The translations under genes and the position numbers were made by a program. This document shows, one piece after another, positions 56,909-64,000 of a stretch of DNA of 64,000 nucleotides. Within the stretch, counting starts at the first letter, position 1. Each line of letters begins with the position of its first letter. The DNA lies in NCBI GenBank assembly GCA_963737745.1, contig CAVTTR010000004.1, positions 154,247 through 218,246 of the forward strand. Reading direction: 5' to 3'. A model generated the notes under the pieces. It was given only the letters and a program-made list of their open reading frames with translations. It was not told the DNA's origin and made no database searches. This DNA comes from Bog-473 sp963737745. Lineage in GTDB: Bacteria; Actinomycetota; Acidimicrobiia; Acidimicrobiales; RAAP-2.

Positions 56909-58564
56909 GTGCCGCCGGTTGATCGAGACTCCCTGTCTGATTCACGAATGGGGATTCAATTGATCCCTCCCGCGGATCGGTTGTTGTCCCCGGTAATCGT
57001 GGTCGCCCCGAACAGCCGGCTTCTTTACGTGAATCCTGCCGCGGCGCACACGATTGGTCAGGAACCGGAGCAGTTGATCGGCAAAAGAATGCTCGGACTC
57101 GTCCATCCCGACGATCGCCCGCGGATACGCCGGGAACTCCGCCAGGTGTCTTCTGGGAACCCCTCGGGGGGTTTCACCACGTACCGCCTCCGCGCCCATC
57201 CGACGGAGGAATGGCGGATCTTCGAATCCATCGCCGACAACCTCATAGATGACCCCAATATTGGCGGCATCCTCGTTTCGAGCCGGGATGTGACCGACCA
57301 GAAGGCTCACGAACGCGCCCTGTACGAAGCTGCTTATCGAGATCCACTCACTGGGCTCCCGAACCGAGCCAAGGTCACTGATGACCTAAGTACGCTCATG
57401 GAGCGCGAAGCGGCGCTTGCGGTGGCATTCATCGGTATCGATCGTTTCAACTTGATCAACGACTCCCTCGGCCATGCCACGGGTGACGTCGTACTGCAGG
57501 CCGTTGCCACGCGTGTGCGCGCCTCAGTTCCGGCGGCGAGCGTCGTTGGCCGCTACGGAGGAGTTCTCCTCGTCGTCCTCATCGTTGGGAGCGCCGCCGC
57601 CGATGCGCGGTCCATCCTCTGGAGAGCGGTGGAGCGGGTGGGTGAGCCTCTCTTCATCGCCGGACATGAGCTTCGGCTGTCCTCTAGCGCGGGCATCGCC
57701 CGCAAAGACGACTCAGCAACGGCCGAGTCACTCCTGCGGGACGCCGGATTGGCCCTGCATAGGGCGAATGAGTACGACGGGGGACGCGTCGAACTCTTCG
57801 AGACCGACATGCGAAATGAAGCCATCGCTCGCCTTGAGCTTGAAGCGAATCTCCGACGCGGCCTCGCCCGTTCGGAGTTCGCACTGGCGCTCCAACCAGT
57901 TGTCCGACTCCGTGATTCCACCCCTGTGCACGACGAGGCGCTTGTCCGCTGGAACACGGACGATGGCATCATCCTGCCTGATGCGTTCATCCGGGTCGCC
58001 GAGGAGACTGGCTTGATCGTGCCGCTCGGCGACTGGATAATCGATAAGGCGGCACAACTAGCCCCTACGTCTCCGAGTGGCCAGATAATGGTGAACCTAT
58101 CGGCCAAGCAACTGGCATCGCCGGGGCTTCCTGAGCGCATCGCTCGGGTTCTCGCGGCCCGTCGCCTGCCGCCTTCCTCGCTCGGATTCGAGATCACGGA
58201 GACTCTCCTCATTGAGCATTTCGAGTACACCGTCGACGTGCTGCGCGCCATCAGGCAGCTCGGCTGCCGGATCGGGTTGGACGATTTCGGAACGGGCTAT
58301 TCCTCTCTCAGCTACTTACGACGTCTTCCTATCGACTTTATAAAGATTGACGGGTCCTTCATCGCGGACATTGATTTTGACCGTCAGGCGTATGCCATCG
58401 TCGGCGCCATCATCACCATGGCTGACGCGCTCGCCCTCGAGGTCGTTGCCGAAGGGGTGGAGAGTGAAGCCCAAGCTGATTCGCTGCGGGAGCTCGGCTG
58501 CGGTCTCGCGCAGGGCTATCTCTTTGGGAGACCCGACCAAGTGGGAACATCGGCATCTCGATAG
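56909..58564 (+). CDS. PAS-GGDEF(degenerate)-EAL c-di-GMP phosphodiesterase
   Basis: The intact protein has 551 residues from GTG 56909; ATG 56948 is also possible. PAS domain: SPVIVVAPNSRLLYVNPAAA, HTIGQEPEQLIGKRMLGLVH. GGDEF-like part: YRDPLTGLPNRAKVTDDL, FIGIDRFNLINDSLGHATGD. Where GGDEF is expected it has VGRYGGVLLVVLIVGS, so the cyclase motif is lost (GGVLL). EAL part: VHDEALVRWNTDDGIILPDA (EAL intact), QIMVNLSAKQLASPGLPERI, FEITETLLIEHFEYTVDVLR, LDDFGTGYSSLSYLRRLPID, FIKIDGSFIADID and ALEVVAEGVESEAQADSLRE, with the residues for metal and catalysis. Predicted to degrade c-di-GMP, with the degenerate GGDEF possibly acting as a GTP-binding regulatory domain. Confidence 0.92.
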   Translation: MPPVDRDSLSDSRMGIQLIPPADRLLSPVIVVAPNSRLLYVNPAAAHTIGQEPEQLIGKRMLGLVHPDDRPRIRRELRQVSSGNPSGGFTTYRLRAHPTEEWRIFESIADNLIDDPNIGGILVSSRDVTDQKAHERALYEAAYRDPLTGLPNRAKVTDDLSTLMEREAALAVAFIGIDRFNLINDSLGHATGDVVLQAVATRVRASVPAASVVGRYGGVLLVVLIVGSAAADARSILWRAVERVGEPLFIAGHELRLSSSAGIARKDDSATAESLLRDAGLALHRANEYDGGRVELFETDMRNEAIARLELEANLRRGLARSEFALALQPVVRLRDSTPVHDEALVRWNTDDGIILPDAFIRVAEETGLIVPLGDWIIDKAAQLAPTSPSGQIMVNLSAKQLASPGLPERIARVLAARRLPPSSLGFEITETLLIEHFEYTVDVLRAIRQLGCRIGLDDFGTGYSSLSYLRRLPIDFIKIDGSFIADIDFDRQAYAIVGAIITMADALALEVVAEGVESEAQADSLRELGCGLAQGYLFGRPDQVGTSASR

Positions 58565-58736
58565 CCTCGCCGGAGGCGGGTGGGTCACTTCTTCGTGTGG
58601 ACCGCTCGGCGGACACCCCGCCCACACTGCTTGTTGGCAAGGCCGCTCGCTGCTCCTTTCGAAGCTGAGTTCGCCGGGAAATACCCCGTTGCATGAGTGT
58701 TGAACGGGTGATACCAATTGGCGTTTGGGGGGACTG

Positions 58737-58756
58737 TCGAGTACTCGATCGGAGGA
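58737..58756 (+). promoter_or_regulatory. perfect palindrome and strong RBS ahead of the cupin gene
   Basis: TCGAGTACTCGA at 58737-58748 is a perfect 12-bp palindrome. It lies immediately upstream of the ribosome binding site GGAGGA at 58751-58756, which fixes the start ATG 58761. The palindrome could be a repressor site or only a small hairpin over the leader. Confidence 0.5.
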
Positions 58757-58760
58757 CAGC

Positions 58761-59123
58761 ATGGCTGGTATTGCCAAGAAGAATTTTGAGGCGCCCGATG
58801 AGCAACGGAATCCCGACAAGACGACCGTTCAGGTTGTCGATCTCGGGTCGGTGAAGGCGGCCCGGATGACCCTTCAGCCCGGCTGGCGCTGGTCGGAATG
58901 CATCAAGCCCGTCGCAGGAACCGAAAGTTGCCAGACGCATCACGTGGGGACGGTGGCGTCTGGGGAGTTGGCGGTACGCCACAATGACGGGACGGAAGTA
59001 CAAGTCGGTCCAGGTGATGCCTATGTCATCGAGCCAGGCCACGACACGTGGGTCGTCGGTTCGGAACCGTTCGTAGCCTTCGAATTCGATAGCAAGGCGG
59101 CGGAGACATACGCACGGAGCTAA
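58761..59123 (+). CDS. small cupin-domain protein
   Basis: ATG 58761 is fixed by GGAGGA and gives MAGIAKKNFEAPDEQRNPDK (120 aa). The cupin motifs appear as TLQPGWRWSECIKPVAGTES, HHVGTVASGELAVRHNDGTE and VQVGPGDAYVIEPGHDTWVV. The first motif carries His in CQTHHVG, and the second has PGHDTW, so a metal site is likely. Short cupins of this type bind small molecules. It lies 196 bases after the phosphodiesterase gene. Confidence 0.88.
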   Translation: MAGIAKKNFEAPDEQRNPDKTTVQVVDLGSVKAARMTLQPGWRWSECIKPVAGTESCQTHHVGTVASGELAVRHNDGTEVQVGPGDAYVIEPGHDTWVVGSEPFVAFEFDSKAAETYARS

Positions 59124-59306
59124 GCCCCCCCGGGGGAGAGGGACGTCTGACAACTTCGGAGCATGCCGAGCCACTCTCCCATTGCGGACCGTCAGTTCGT
59201 TCCACTACTGCGACTGGGCGCCATCCTCGCTAGTAGTTCGGCATAGAGCGGCGGTCCTCGCTACCTACGACCCGTGCTCGTAGACGCACTACCTTTGGAC
59301 TCGGGC

Positions 59307-60692
59307 TTAGCGGATCTGTCGTCGAACGTCTGAGACGGTAGCGAGCGACATACCGGTCTCGGCCAGGTCTACATGGACCTCGGTCCCGGATGGCGCGCCA
59401 CCACCACCGTCTTGCACCACCATCTGGTCACGCCCTCCGTGTTTCGCTTCATATAGGGCAGCATCGGCCCTAGCGAGGGCGGCGGGGAGGTTTTCGTGAA
59501 CCTTGACGTCAACGATACCGCCGCTGACGGTGAACGCGGGGAGGCCCGCCACAGTGATCGCTGCACTTAACCGGGAGCGAAAGGCATCAAGGGCGTGTCG
59601 GGCCTGCACGGCCGAACAAGCCGGGAAAGCGATGGCGAACTCCTCTCCCCCGTAACGACAGCAGAGATCCCGTAGTCGGAAGGACTCCTTCAGTAGTTGA
59701 CCGAAGAGCACTAAGGCGCGGTCCCCGGTCTCATGCCCATAGGTGTCGTTGAGCGTCTTGAAATGGTCGAGGTCGACCATTGCCACCGAAATGGTCTCGG
59801 TTTCCCTACGAATGGCAGATACCTTTTCTTCAAACGTGCGACGGTTGAACAGGCCGGTCAGACTGTCGGTGGCTGCCTGCAGTTGAGTCTCTGCCATGAC
59901 CCGAAGCAGCCCGATGCGCGCCCCCGCCAGTTTGGCCAGGGTCTCGAGGTCTTCTACCGCATTTTCCTCCATTTCTTCTTGCGGCGAACCGGTGGCATGG
60001 ATCACGCCGACCGTGCGGCCCATAATCGAGACCGGAACGCAGGTCGCGGACAACCGTCCCTGCGTCCGATTGCGTAACTTGGGGCATGCGTCGAGGTCGT
60101 CGCTGTCACTGAAGCGCTGGACCTGCGCCCGTCGGGCTGCCGGGCAGCGGTCGGGAGAGTCGACGTCACATGCTGAAGGTTCTCCGGTAGGAGAGACACT
60201 GGCCATACGGAGAAGGTGGGCATGGCTGTTGTCGGCCAAAAGGAGCTCAGCCGATGCGGCGGGAATCACAGCCGCCAGAGATCGCTCGATGACATCGAGG
60301 ACTTCAGGTTCACCCTCCGCCATGTCCAGAGCATTCGCCAAACGACTCTCGAACTGTTGGCGTCCTGCCTGAACCTTTCGTTCCGCCGCTTCCCGTTCTG
60401 CCGACACGATGGCGTCAGAGAGATCGTGGTTCAGCTTGCGCACCTTTTCATCGGCGTCGGCCTGCTGTTTGTTGGCAACATGAATCATCCCCCACATGCT
60501 TGGTAACACGAATCCGATCAGAAACCCTGCCGATACCATATAGCGGATAATGCCCCCATCCGTGAGTACTGCACCCAGGATCATCGCGGGCAGACTGATT
60601 CCTCCGAGAATCACGATTCCGGCAGCGCAGCTCAAAAAGCGAAGCCGAAGCTGGCGCTTTTGAGCTTCCTCCCATTCCTCTTCGGTCACCAT
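59307..60692 (-). CDS. membrane GAF-GGDEF diguanylate cyclase with I-site
   Basis: The intact 461-residue protein has two N-terminal membrane segments (FLSCAAGIVILGGISLPAMI and YMVSAGFLIGFVLPSMWGMI), then a coiled coil and a GAF domain (IPAASAELLLADNSHAHLLR, ATCVPVSIMGRTVGVIHATG). The GGDEF domain follows (ATDSLTGLFNRRTFEEKV, MVDLDHFKTLNDTYGHETGD). The active site is CRYGGEEFAIAFPA, preceded by RLRD (the RxxD inhibitory I-site), so an active, feedback-inhibited cyclase is predicted. It makes c-di-GMP from GTP. The Cys residues in the GAF domain (CDVDSPDRCPAA) may sense redox state or ligands. Confidence 0.92.
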   Translation of the reverse strand: MVTEEEWEEAQKRQLRLRFLSCAAGIVILGGISLPAMILGAVLTDGGIIRYMVSAGFLIGFVLPSMWGMIHVANKQQADADEKVRKLNHDLSDAIVSAEREAAERKVQAGRQQFESRLANALDMAEGEPEVLDVIERSLAAVIPAASAELLLADNSHAHLLRMASVSPTGEPSACDVDSPDRCPAARRAQVQRFSDSDDLDACPKLRNRTQGRLSATCVPVSIMGRTVGVIHATGSPQEEMEENAVEDLETLAKLAGARIGLLRVMAETQLQAATDSLTGLFNRRTFEEKVSAIRRETETISVAMVDLDHFKTLNDTYGHETGDRALVLFGQLLKESFRLRDLCCRYGGEEFAIAFPACSAVQARHALDAFRSRLSAAITVAGLPAFTVSGGIVDVKVHENLPAALARADAALYEAKHGGRDQMVVQDGGGGAPSGTEVHVDLAETGMSLATVSDVRRQIR

Positions 60693-61034
60693 GTAGCCGT
60701 CCTCGCTCCTGGCCGATGTACCCCCGTTGCGGGTTTACAGCACTGTGATTGAGCCACCACACTTAAAGGGCTAGGCCATCCCAACTTTCGCCCAACTTTG
60801 TTCGATATGTTTCGGGAGTAGGGCTCGAGGGAGATACCACAGGAGCTTCAAGACCTAGAAGAGTACGGATCCTGAACTTCTGTCGACCTTCCCCCCAAAT
60901 GGGGCCTTCCGATTAAGGATTACATGAATTCCGATTCCTCACAATCAATATCTGCGAGATTTCGAACGGGGAATTGACGCATCCACCGGGTTGCAGCAGA
61001 GCCCCGCACCCGTCTGGGACATATCTCAAATCCG
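60693..61034. other. 342-bp stretch without a supported gene
   Basis: It contains the promoter region of the minus-strand diguanylate cyclase. Several AT-rich pockets (for example attaaggattacatgaattcc near 60913) stand out. No reading frame of interest is present. Confidence 0.4.
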
Positions 61035-61439
61035 TCACCAGCCGAGTTCGCGCAACCTTGGATCGCCGATTCCGAAGTGATGCGCAATTTCGTGGATAAC
61101 CGTCTGGTAGACGCGAGCTTGCACCTCGTCCTCACTGCGGGAATGTTCGCAGATGGTGCGCCGATAAATCGTGATTTTGTCGGGGTGCACGCTCCACTGG
61201 CGAATGCGATATCTCGTGAGTGGATGACATTGACAGAGCCCGAACAGGTTCCTCCCCTCTGTTTCTTCTTCGACCACCACCGCGACGTTGGTCATGGCAC
61301 GACCAAACGCATCGGGCAACGAGCCCACAGCGTCGGCCACCATTTGCTTGAACTCGGTGAGAGGAACATCAAATCCGGCAACCACGTCTGCCGCTGGGCT
61401 CGCATCGACGATCTGATTTTGCACTCCGGCGTCGAGCAC
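61035..61439 (-). CDS. small zinc metallopeptidase (zincin_1/DUF1025 family)
   Basis: The intact 134-residue protein contains FKQMVADAVGSLPDAFGRAM, NVAVVVEEETEGRNLFGLCQ and, near the C-terminus, the HExxH motif of VYQTVIHEIAHHFGIGDPRL followed by RELGW, the downstream element of this family. The size and Cys-free C-terminus fit the short PF06262 zincins. A substrate is unknown. It is downstream of the TM protein gene with 16 bases between. ATG 61439 (MLDAGVQNQIVD) is the longest start; an internal Val/Leu start is possible. Confidence 0.88.
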   Translation of the reverse strand: MLDAGVQNQIVDASPAADVVAGFDVPLTEFKQMVADAVGSLPDAFGRAMTNVAVVVEEETEGRNLFGLCQCHPLTRYRIRQWSVHPDKITIYRRTICEHSRSEDEVQARVYQTVIHEIAHHFGIGDPRLRELGW

Positions 61440-61455
61440 GGGTCGAACTTGGCGC

Positions 61456-61968
61456 TCAATCTTCAGCGATGATGCGATCCAAAGAACCTCGTCGCGGATG
61501 TGGTCTGGCGCTCATATGCGATTCGGCCAACCAGCGCGCGAGCGCCTCGAGGGCTATTCCGTGGCGGTCCGAACCAACAAGTGCGTGGAACCAATGGTGT
61601 TGCGACTCTGAGAGTTCCGGAGAGACGAACTTCTCAAGTCTACGTAGACGTCGCTGAAGCTCCTTGACGTCCAGGTCGCCAAGCTCCGCGTGGACCGGCG
61701 GGGCTACTGCCTGGACCAAGGCTTCTTGTTTGGACCGATAATGCCGTTTCCTCCTGATTGGTCCTGCGGGACGCATGTAGTGGACGATGAACAAAAGAAA
61801 AGCCCCTAGGAGCACTCCGAGGGGGAGGTACAGAACCAGGTCGTCGGGACGGCTTTCGAGAGCGGGGGCAATGCAGGTGGTGATTGGCGTCGCCGCAGGG
61901 CCTGACGTCTTAGAGCATGAGTCGTATCCCTCGTAAACCCGCAGCCGCGTCGAACTTGGGTCTACCAC
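61456..61968 (-). CDS. membrane protein of unknown function (start uncertain)
   Basis: From GTG 61968 the product has 170 residues: VVDPSSTRLRVYEGYDSCSK, then LPLGVLLGAFLLFIVHYMRP (one membrane helix), then a basic cytoplasmic part and a helical C-terminus (LQRRLRRLEKFVSPELSESQ, HHWFHALVGSDRHGIALEAL). In the same frame the sequence continues upstream without a start codon as GVYRFFFAGPSFHAGQHAYE, FGTQETTKLIDGHQLIRV to the stop of the cysteine-dioxygenase-like gene at 62089, so the real N-terminus may be longer and start differently. No family is recognised. It precedes the zincin in the operon. Confidence 0.7.
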   Translation of the reverse strand: MVDPSSTRLRVYEGYDSCSKTSGPAATPITTCIAPALESRPDDLVLYLPLGVLLGAFLLFIVHYMRPAGPIRRKRHYRSKQEALVQAVAPPVHAELGDLDVKELQRRLRRLEKFVSPELSESQHHWFHALVGSDRHGIALEALARWLAESHMSARPHPRRGSLDRIIAED

Positions 61969-62088
61969 TCTGATCAGCTGATGACCGTCGATGAGCTTGG
62001 TTGTCTCTTGGGTGCCAAACTCATAGGCATGCTGGCCGGCATGAAAGCTAGGTCCGGCGAAAAAGAACCGGTAGACCCCGCTGCCGGG

Positions 62089-62643
62089 TCAGGACTCTTC
62101 GGCCCAGCGAGAGTTGGCCTCCTCGAAGAGACGACGGGTGCGCTCTAAATCACGGGGCCGCTCTTCGTACGTCTCAGCGTCCCATTCGGAGCGGTCACCC
62201 GAGAAAAAGTCTCCACCGTAAACGTGCAGCGCCACCGCAAATTCACGACCGGAGTTGGCAACCGAATGGATGACGTCGTCCCCAAGAACCAGAACGTCCC
62301 CAGCGGGGAGTTCTCGGCCGCCAGATGGTTCGAGGCCGTTGGGAACTCGACGGAAGAACGCATTGTCTTCCTGCCCACCGTACATACCAATCACTGCCCA
62401 CATGCGGTGCTCGTGGGGATAGAGGGCCATTCCTGGGGTCCACGCAACATGTAGCACCGTGAGGTCAGAGGAATTGTGCAGTGTCGTGATTCCACCGCTC
62501 ACGACGGGGCCAAGCGTGTGCTCGAGTTGGCCACGATTGGCGACGAGCTCGTCAAGGACGTCTCGCACGGCCAAGACCGGCGTGTGCTCGGCGAGCGAAG
62601 CTTGGCACCTTACGACGATGTCCTCGACCGAGAGTCCCACCAC
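62089..62643 (-). CDS. cysteine dioxygenase-like double-stranded beta-helix protein
   Basis: The intact 184-residue protein starts MVGLSVEDIVVRCQASLAEH and contains the metal-binding patch GMALYPHEHRMWAVIGMYGG (HxH plus downstream residues), then LPAGDVLVLGDDVIHSVANS with the third His and HVYGGDFFSGDRSEW. It belongs to the cysteine-dioxygenase-like COG5553 cupins. Known members oxidise thiols such as cysteine with Fe(II) and O2; the Cys of the usual Cys-Tyr crosslink is not evident. It is at the head of the minus-strand cluster with the TM protein and zincin. Substrate unknown. Confidence 0.87.
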   Translation of the reverse strand: MVGLSVEDIVVRCQASLAEHTPVLAVRDVLDELVANRGQLEHTLGPVVSGGITTLHNSSDLTVLHVAWTPGMALYPHEHRMWAVIGMYGGQEDNAFFRRVPNGLEPSGGRELPAGDVLVLGDDVIHSVANSGREFAVALHVYGGDFFSGDRSEWDAETYEERPRDLERTRRLFEEANSRWAEES

Positions 62644-62711
62644 CTCAGATTAGGACCAATCCCCCTCCCGTCGTGCGGGATACCCGGACCCTGTTACGAA
62701 TTGAGTAATCA

Positions 62712-62978
62712 GTGCACCTCGTCCCGGCGTCTGAGCGGCTCTCACGGGCAAGGTCGGGTCACTATTGGATCTCGCTCGGACTCCTTCATGAGACGTCACT
62801 CAGCAGCAAAGAGCTATTGGCAGCACTCGACACCGACACTCGGGAGTACCTCCTCACTCAGGTGGGTGACATCATCGACGTCGAGTTTCCTATTGATCGG
62901 ATGGTGGTGCCTTACACGTTACGGATCATTGGGGTCAGGTTGGAAAGAGCGGGTTCTTGGTATGCCAGTTCAGACTAG
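62712..62978 (+). CDS. small hypothetical protein
   Basis: The intact 88-residue frame gives MHLVPASERLSRARSGHYWI, SLGLLHETSLSSKELLAALD, TDTREYLLTQVGDIIDVEFP, IDRMVVPYTLRIIGVRLERA. The composition is normal and its second half is beta-rich, but there is no recognised domain and no strong RBS. It could be a real small gene or a chance frame; it diverges from the cysteine-dioxygenase-like gene. Confidence 0.5.
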   Translation: MHLVPASERLSRARSGHYWISLGLLHETSLSSKELLAALDTDTREYLLTQVGDIIDVEFPIDRMVVPYTLRIIGVRLERAGSWYASSD

Positions 62979-63220
62979 AACGCCTTAGCAGCGGCGAGCA
63001 GATTCCATTCGTTCCGCCGGCCCAGTTACCCAAGGGCACCTTTGCACCCGAAAATCAACCGGCGTCATTACAAGGGTCATCCACCGCGATTGCGTTTGTT
63101 GAGTCACAGGACTAACTCGGGAAGTGTGAGAAGGTTTTCAGTGTAGAGGTAGGCGGACCCCCGGGACCTTCGACCGAATTGTCGTCGCTTGATGATTTAG
63201 TGCTGGCTTGCGGCGCCACT

Positions 63221-63991
63221 CTACGACGGGCTCTGACCACGCAGCCGTCGGGTCGCGGCACGGCGAGCATGTCGCATACCGCGTCCTGCCGTCAGTGCCA
63301 ACGCTTTGGCGGAGTCAAGTCGGGTGTCGGAGCCGGGTATTCGTGGCTGGAGTCCGAGCCGGCGAACTTTCGAGTTGAAAATGTGAGCCAGCTCCACACG
63401 GTGACTGATTTTGGTGCGCACGCTGCACGACAAACCGAGGGTGACGTTGTCATGGCCAACGATCCAGTGTGGCCTGTACGGAGGGATGTAGATACCTTGG
63501 CCCGGCCCGATGGTATAGGTCCGGAATCGAGCCGGAAGGCGGAGCAAGTGATTGTGACCCTCGAAGTGGTTCTGAAGCTCCAGTTCCTGGACGGCTACAT
63601 CGTCGAATTCGCCGACTGACAACTGTTTGAAGCCTTCGATCTGCAGCAAAATGTTGTGGTGCCGGTCAAAATGCGCTGGCGTCACCCCGCTGGGCGACGT
63701 CATGAATATGGTCCCCGAACGGGCGCGAACGGGTCCGTCTTGGGATGCCAAAACCGACCGGAAGCCCGTGCTAACCGCGTCCAGCAGCTCGCCGTAGCCG
63801 GCGGCATGATCCACGTAGGAAAGGACGATCCACGAGCGGTTGTTTTCGATGTCGGCAGCAGCGTCGACCGCGGAACCTTCTCGTTCGATTCCCGGGCCTT
63901 GATAGAGGACGGGTTGCTCACTGCAGCCGTAAGAGATCGAGTAGTCAGGGCGTTCGCCCGTGAGCCGTAGCACGGCGTCGCGGGTGATCAA
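63221..63991 (-). CDS. JmjC-like cupin (Fe(II)/2-oxoglutarate type) protein, start possibly beyond the window
   Basis: The frame is open through the window edge, and TTG 63991 is only the first visible start (MITRDAVLRLTGERPDYSIS). The 256-residue reading carries the cupin metal motif VTPAHFDRHHNILLQIEGFK (HxD) with QLSVGEFDDVAVQ, and the second His in IYIPPYRPHWIVGHDNVTLG. This is the Cupin_8/JmjC-like layout of 2-oxoglutarate oxygenases. The C-terminal 40 residues are Arg-rich. Substrate unknown; such enzymes hydroxylate proteins or small molecules. Confidence 0.85.
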   Translation of the reverse strand: MITRDAVLRLTGERPDYSISYGCSEQPVLYQGPGIEREGSAVDAAADIENNRSWIVLSYVDHAAGYGELLDAVSTGFRSVLASQDGPVRARSGTIFMTSPSGVTPAHFDRHHNILLQIEGFKQLSVGEFDDVAVQELELQNHFEGHNHLLRLPARFRTYTIGPGQGIYIPPYRPHWIVGHDNVTLGLSCSVRTKISHRVELAHIFNSKVRRLGLQPRIPGSDTRLDSAKALALTAGRGMRHARRAATRRLRGQSPS

Positions 63992-64000
63992 AGGGTGCCC

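Overview
The window is high-GC DNA from an actinobacterium. Support comes from a B12-dependent ribonucleotide reductase with NrdR boxes, luciferase-like flavin/F420 oxidoreductases, DUF3039, DUF2630 and SHOCT proteins, a PimB-like glycosyltransferase next to a ROK glucokinase, and frequent GTG/TTG starts. A secreted protease carrying GYWL.xSDGGIFTFGDA-type repeats points towards Acidimicrobiia-like lineages (inference). A single tRNA (anticodon CAT) is present. I see no rRNA, CRISPR array or insertion sequence.

Data quality governs the reading. From about 2.9 to 45.7 kb almost every gene is split into two or more frames that join into one normal protein, including housekeeping genes (lon, nrdJ, glpK, queA). 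Several shifts sit at G or C runs. The best explanation is sequence indel errors in a long-read or metagenome assembly, so I join the frames and give whole-gene coordinates. After 47.3 kb nearly all genes are intact.

Layout. (1) 0.66-6.5 kb: a translationally coupled TerB-N/TerB-C protein, DUF2791/BrxD-like ATPase and Lhr-like SF2 helicase, matching the three-gene Shango anti-phage system. (2) 6.4-16.5 kb: TetR, a cytochrome P450, nrdJ with a tandem NrdR box upstream, glpK, a GNAT protein, an SDR, and queA overlapping a SufR-like regulator. (3) 16.5-22.2 kb: a long minus-strand operon with 4-bp overlaps: glycosyltransferase, SRPBCC protein, ROK glucokinase, luciferase-like oxidoreductase, aminotransferase, PlsC, ACT protein. 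(4) 22.3-25.4 kb: small redox and zinc proteins, a PH/SHOCT membrane protein, rhodanese, a pilin-like protein and the tRNA. (5) 25.6-36.9 kb: an accessory catabolic region with a lipoprotein, SRPBCC, TetR, two paralogous luciferase-like monooxygenases, an orphan substrate-binding protein, SMP-30 (one full and one truncated copy), a truncated cyclase and an epoxide hydrolase. A 37-bp dyad lies upstream of the first monooxygenase. (6) 36.9-47.3 kb: zinc-ribbon membrane protein, DUF2630, lon, DUF3039, a Ca2+/cation antiporter, a large GAF-GGDEF-EAL protein and the secreted G1-type peptidase. (7) 47.3-64 kb: hydrolase, an unlisted 58-aa ORF, methyltransferase, acyl-CoA synthetase, pyrE, amidohydrolase, a second orphan substrate-binding protein, PAS-LuxR, a PAS-GGDEF(degenerate)-EAL protein, cupins, a 2TM-GAF-GGEEF cyclase, a zincin, a cysteine-dioxygenase-like cupin and a JmjC-like cupin.

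Three themes stand out: the Shango-type defence locus, a cluster of three c-di-GMP proteins with different predicted activities within 19 kb, and a catabolic region of the xenobiotic/aromatic type that has been duplicated and partly decayed.
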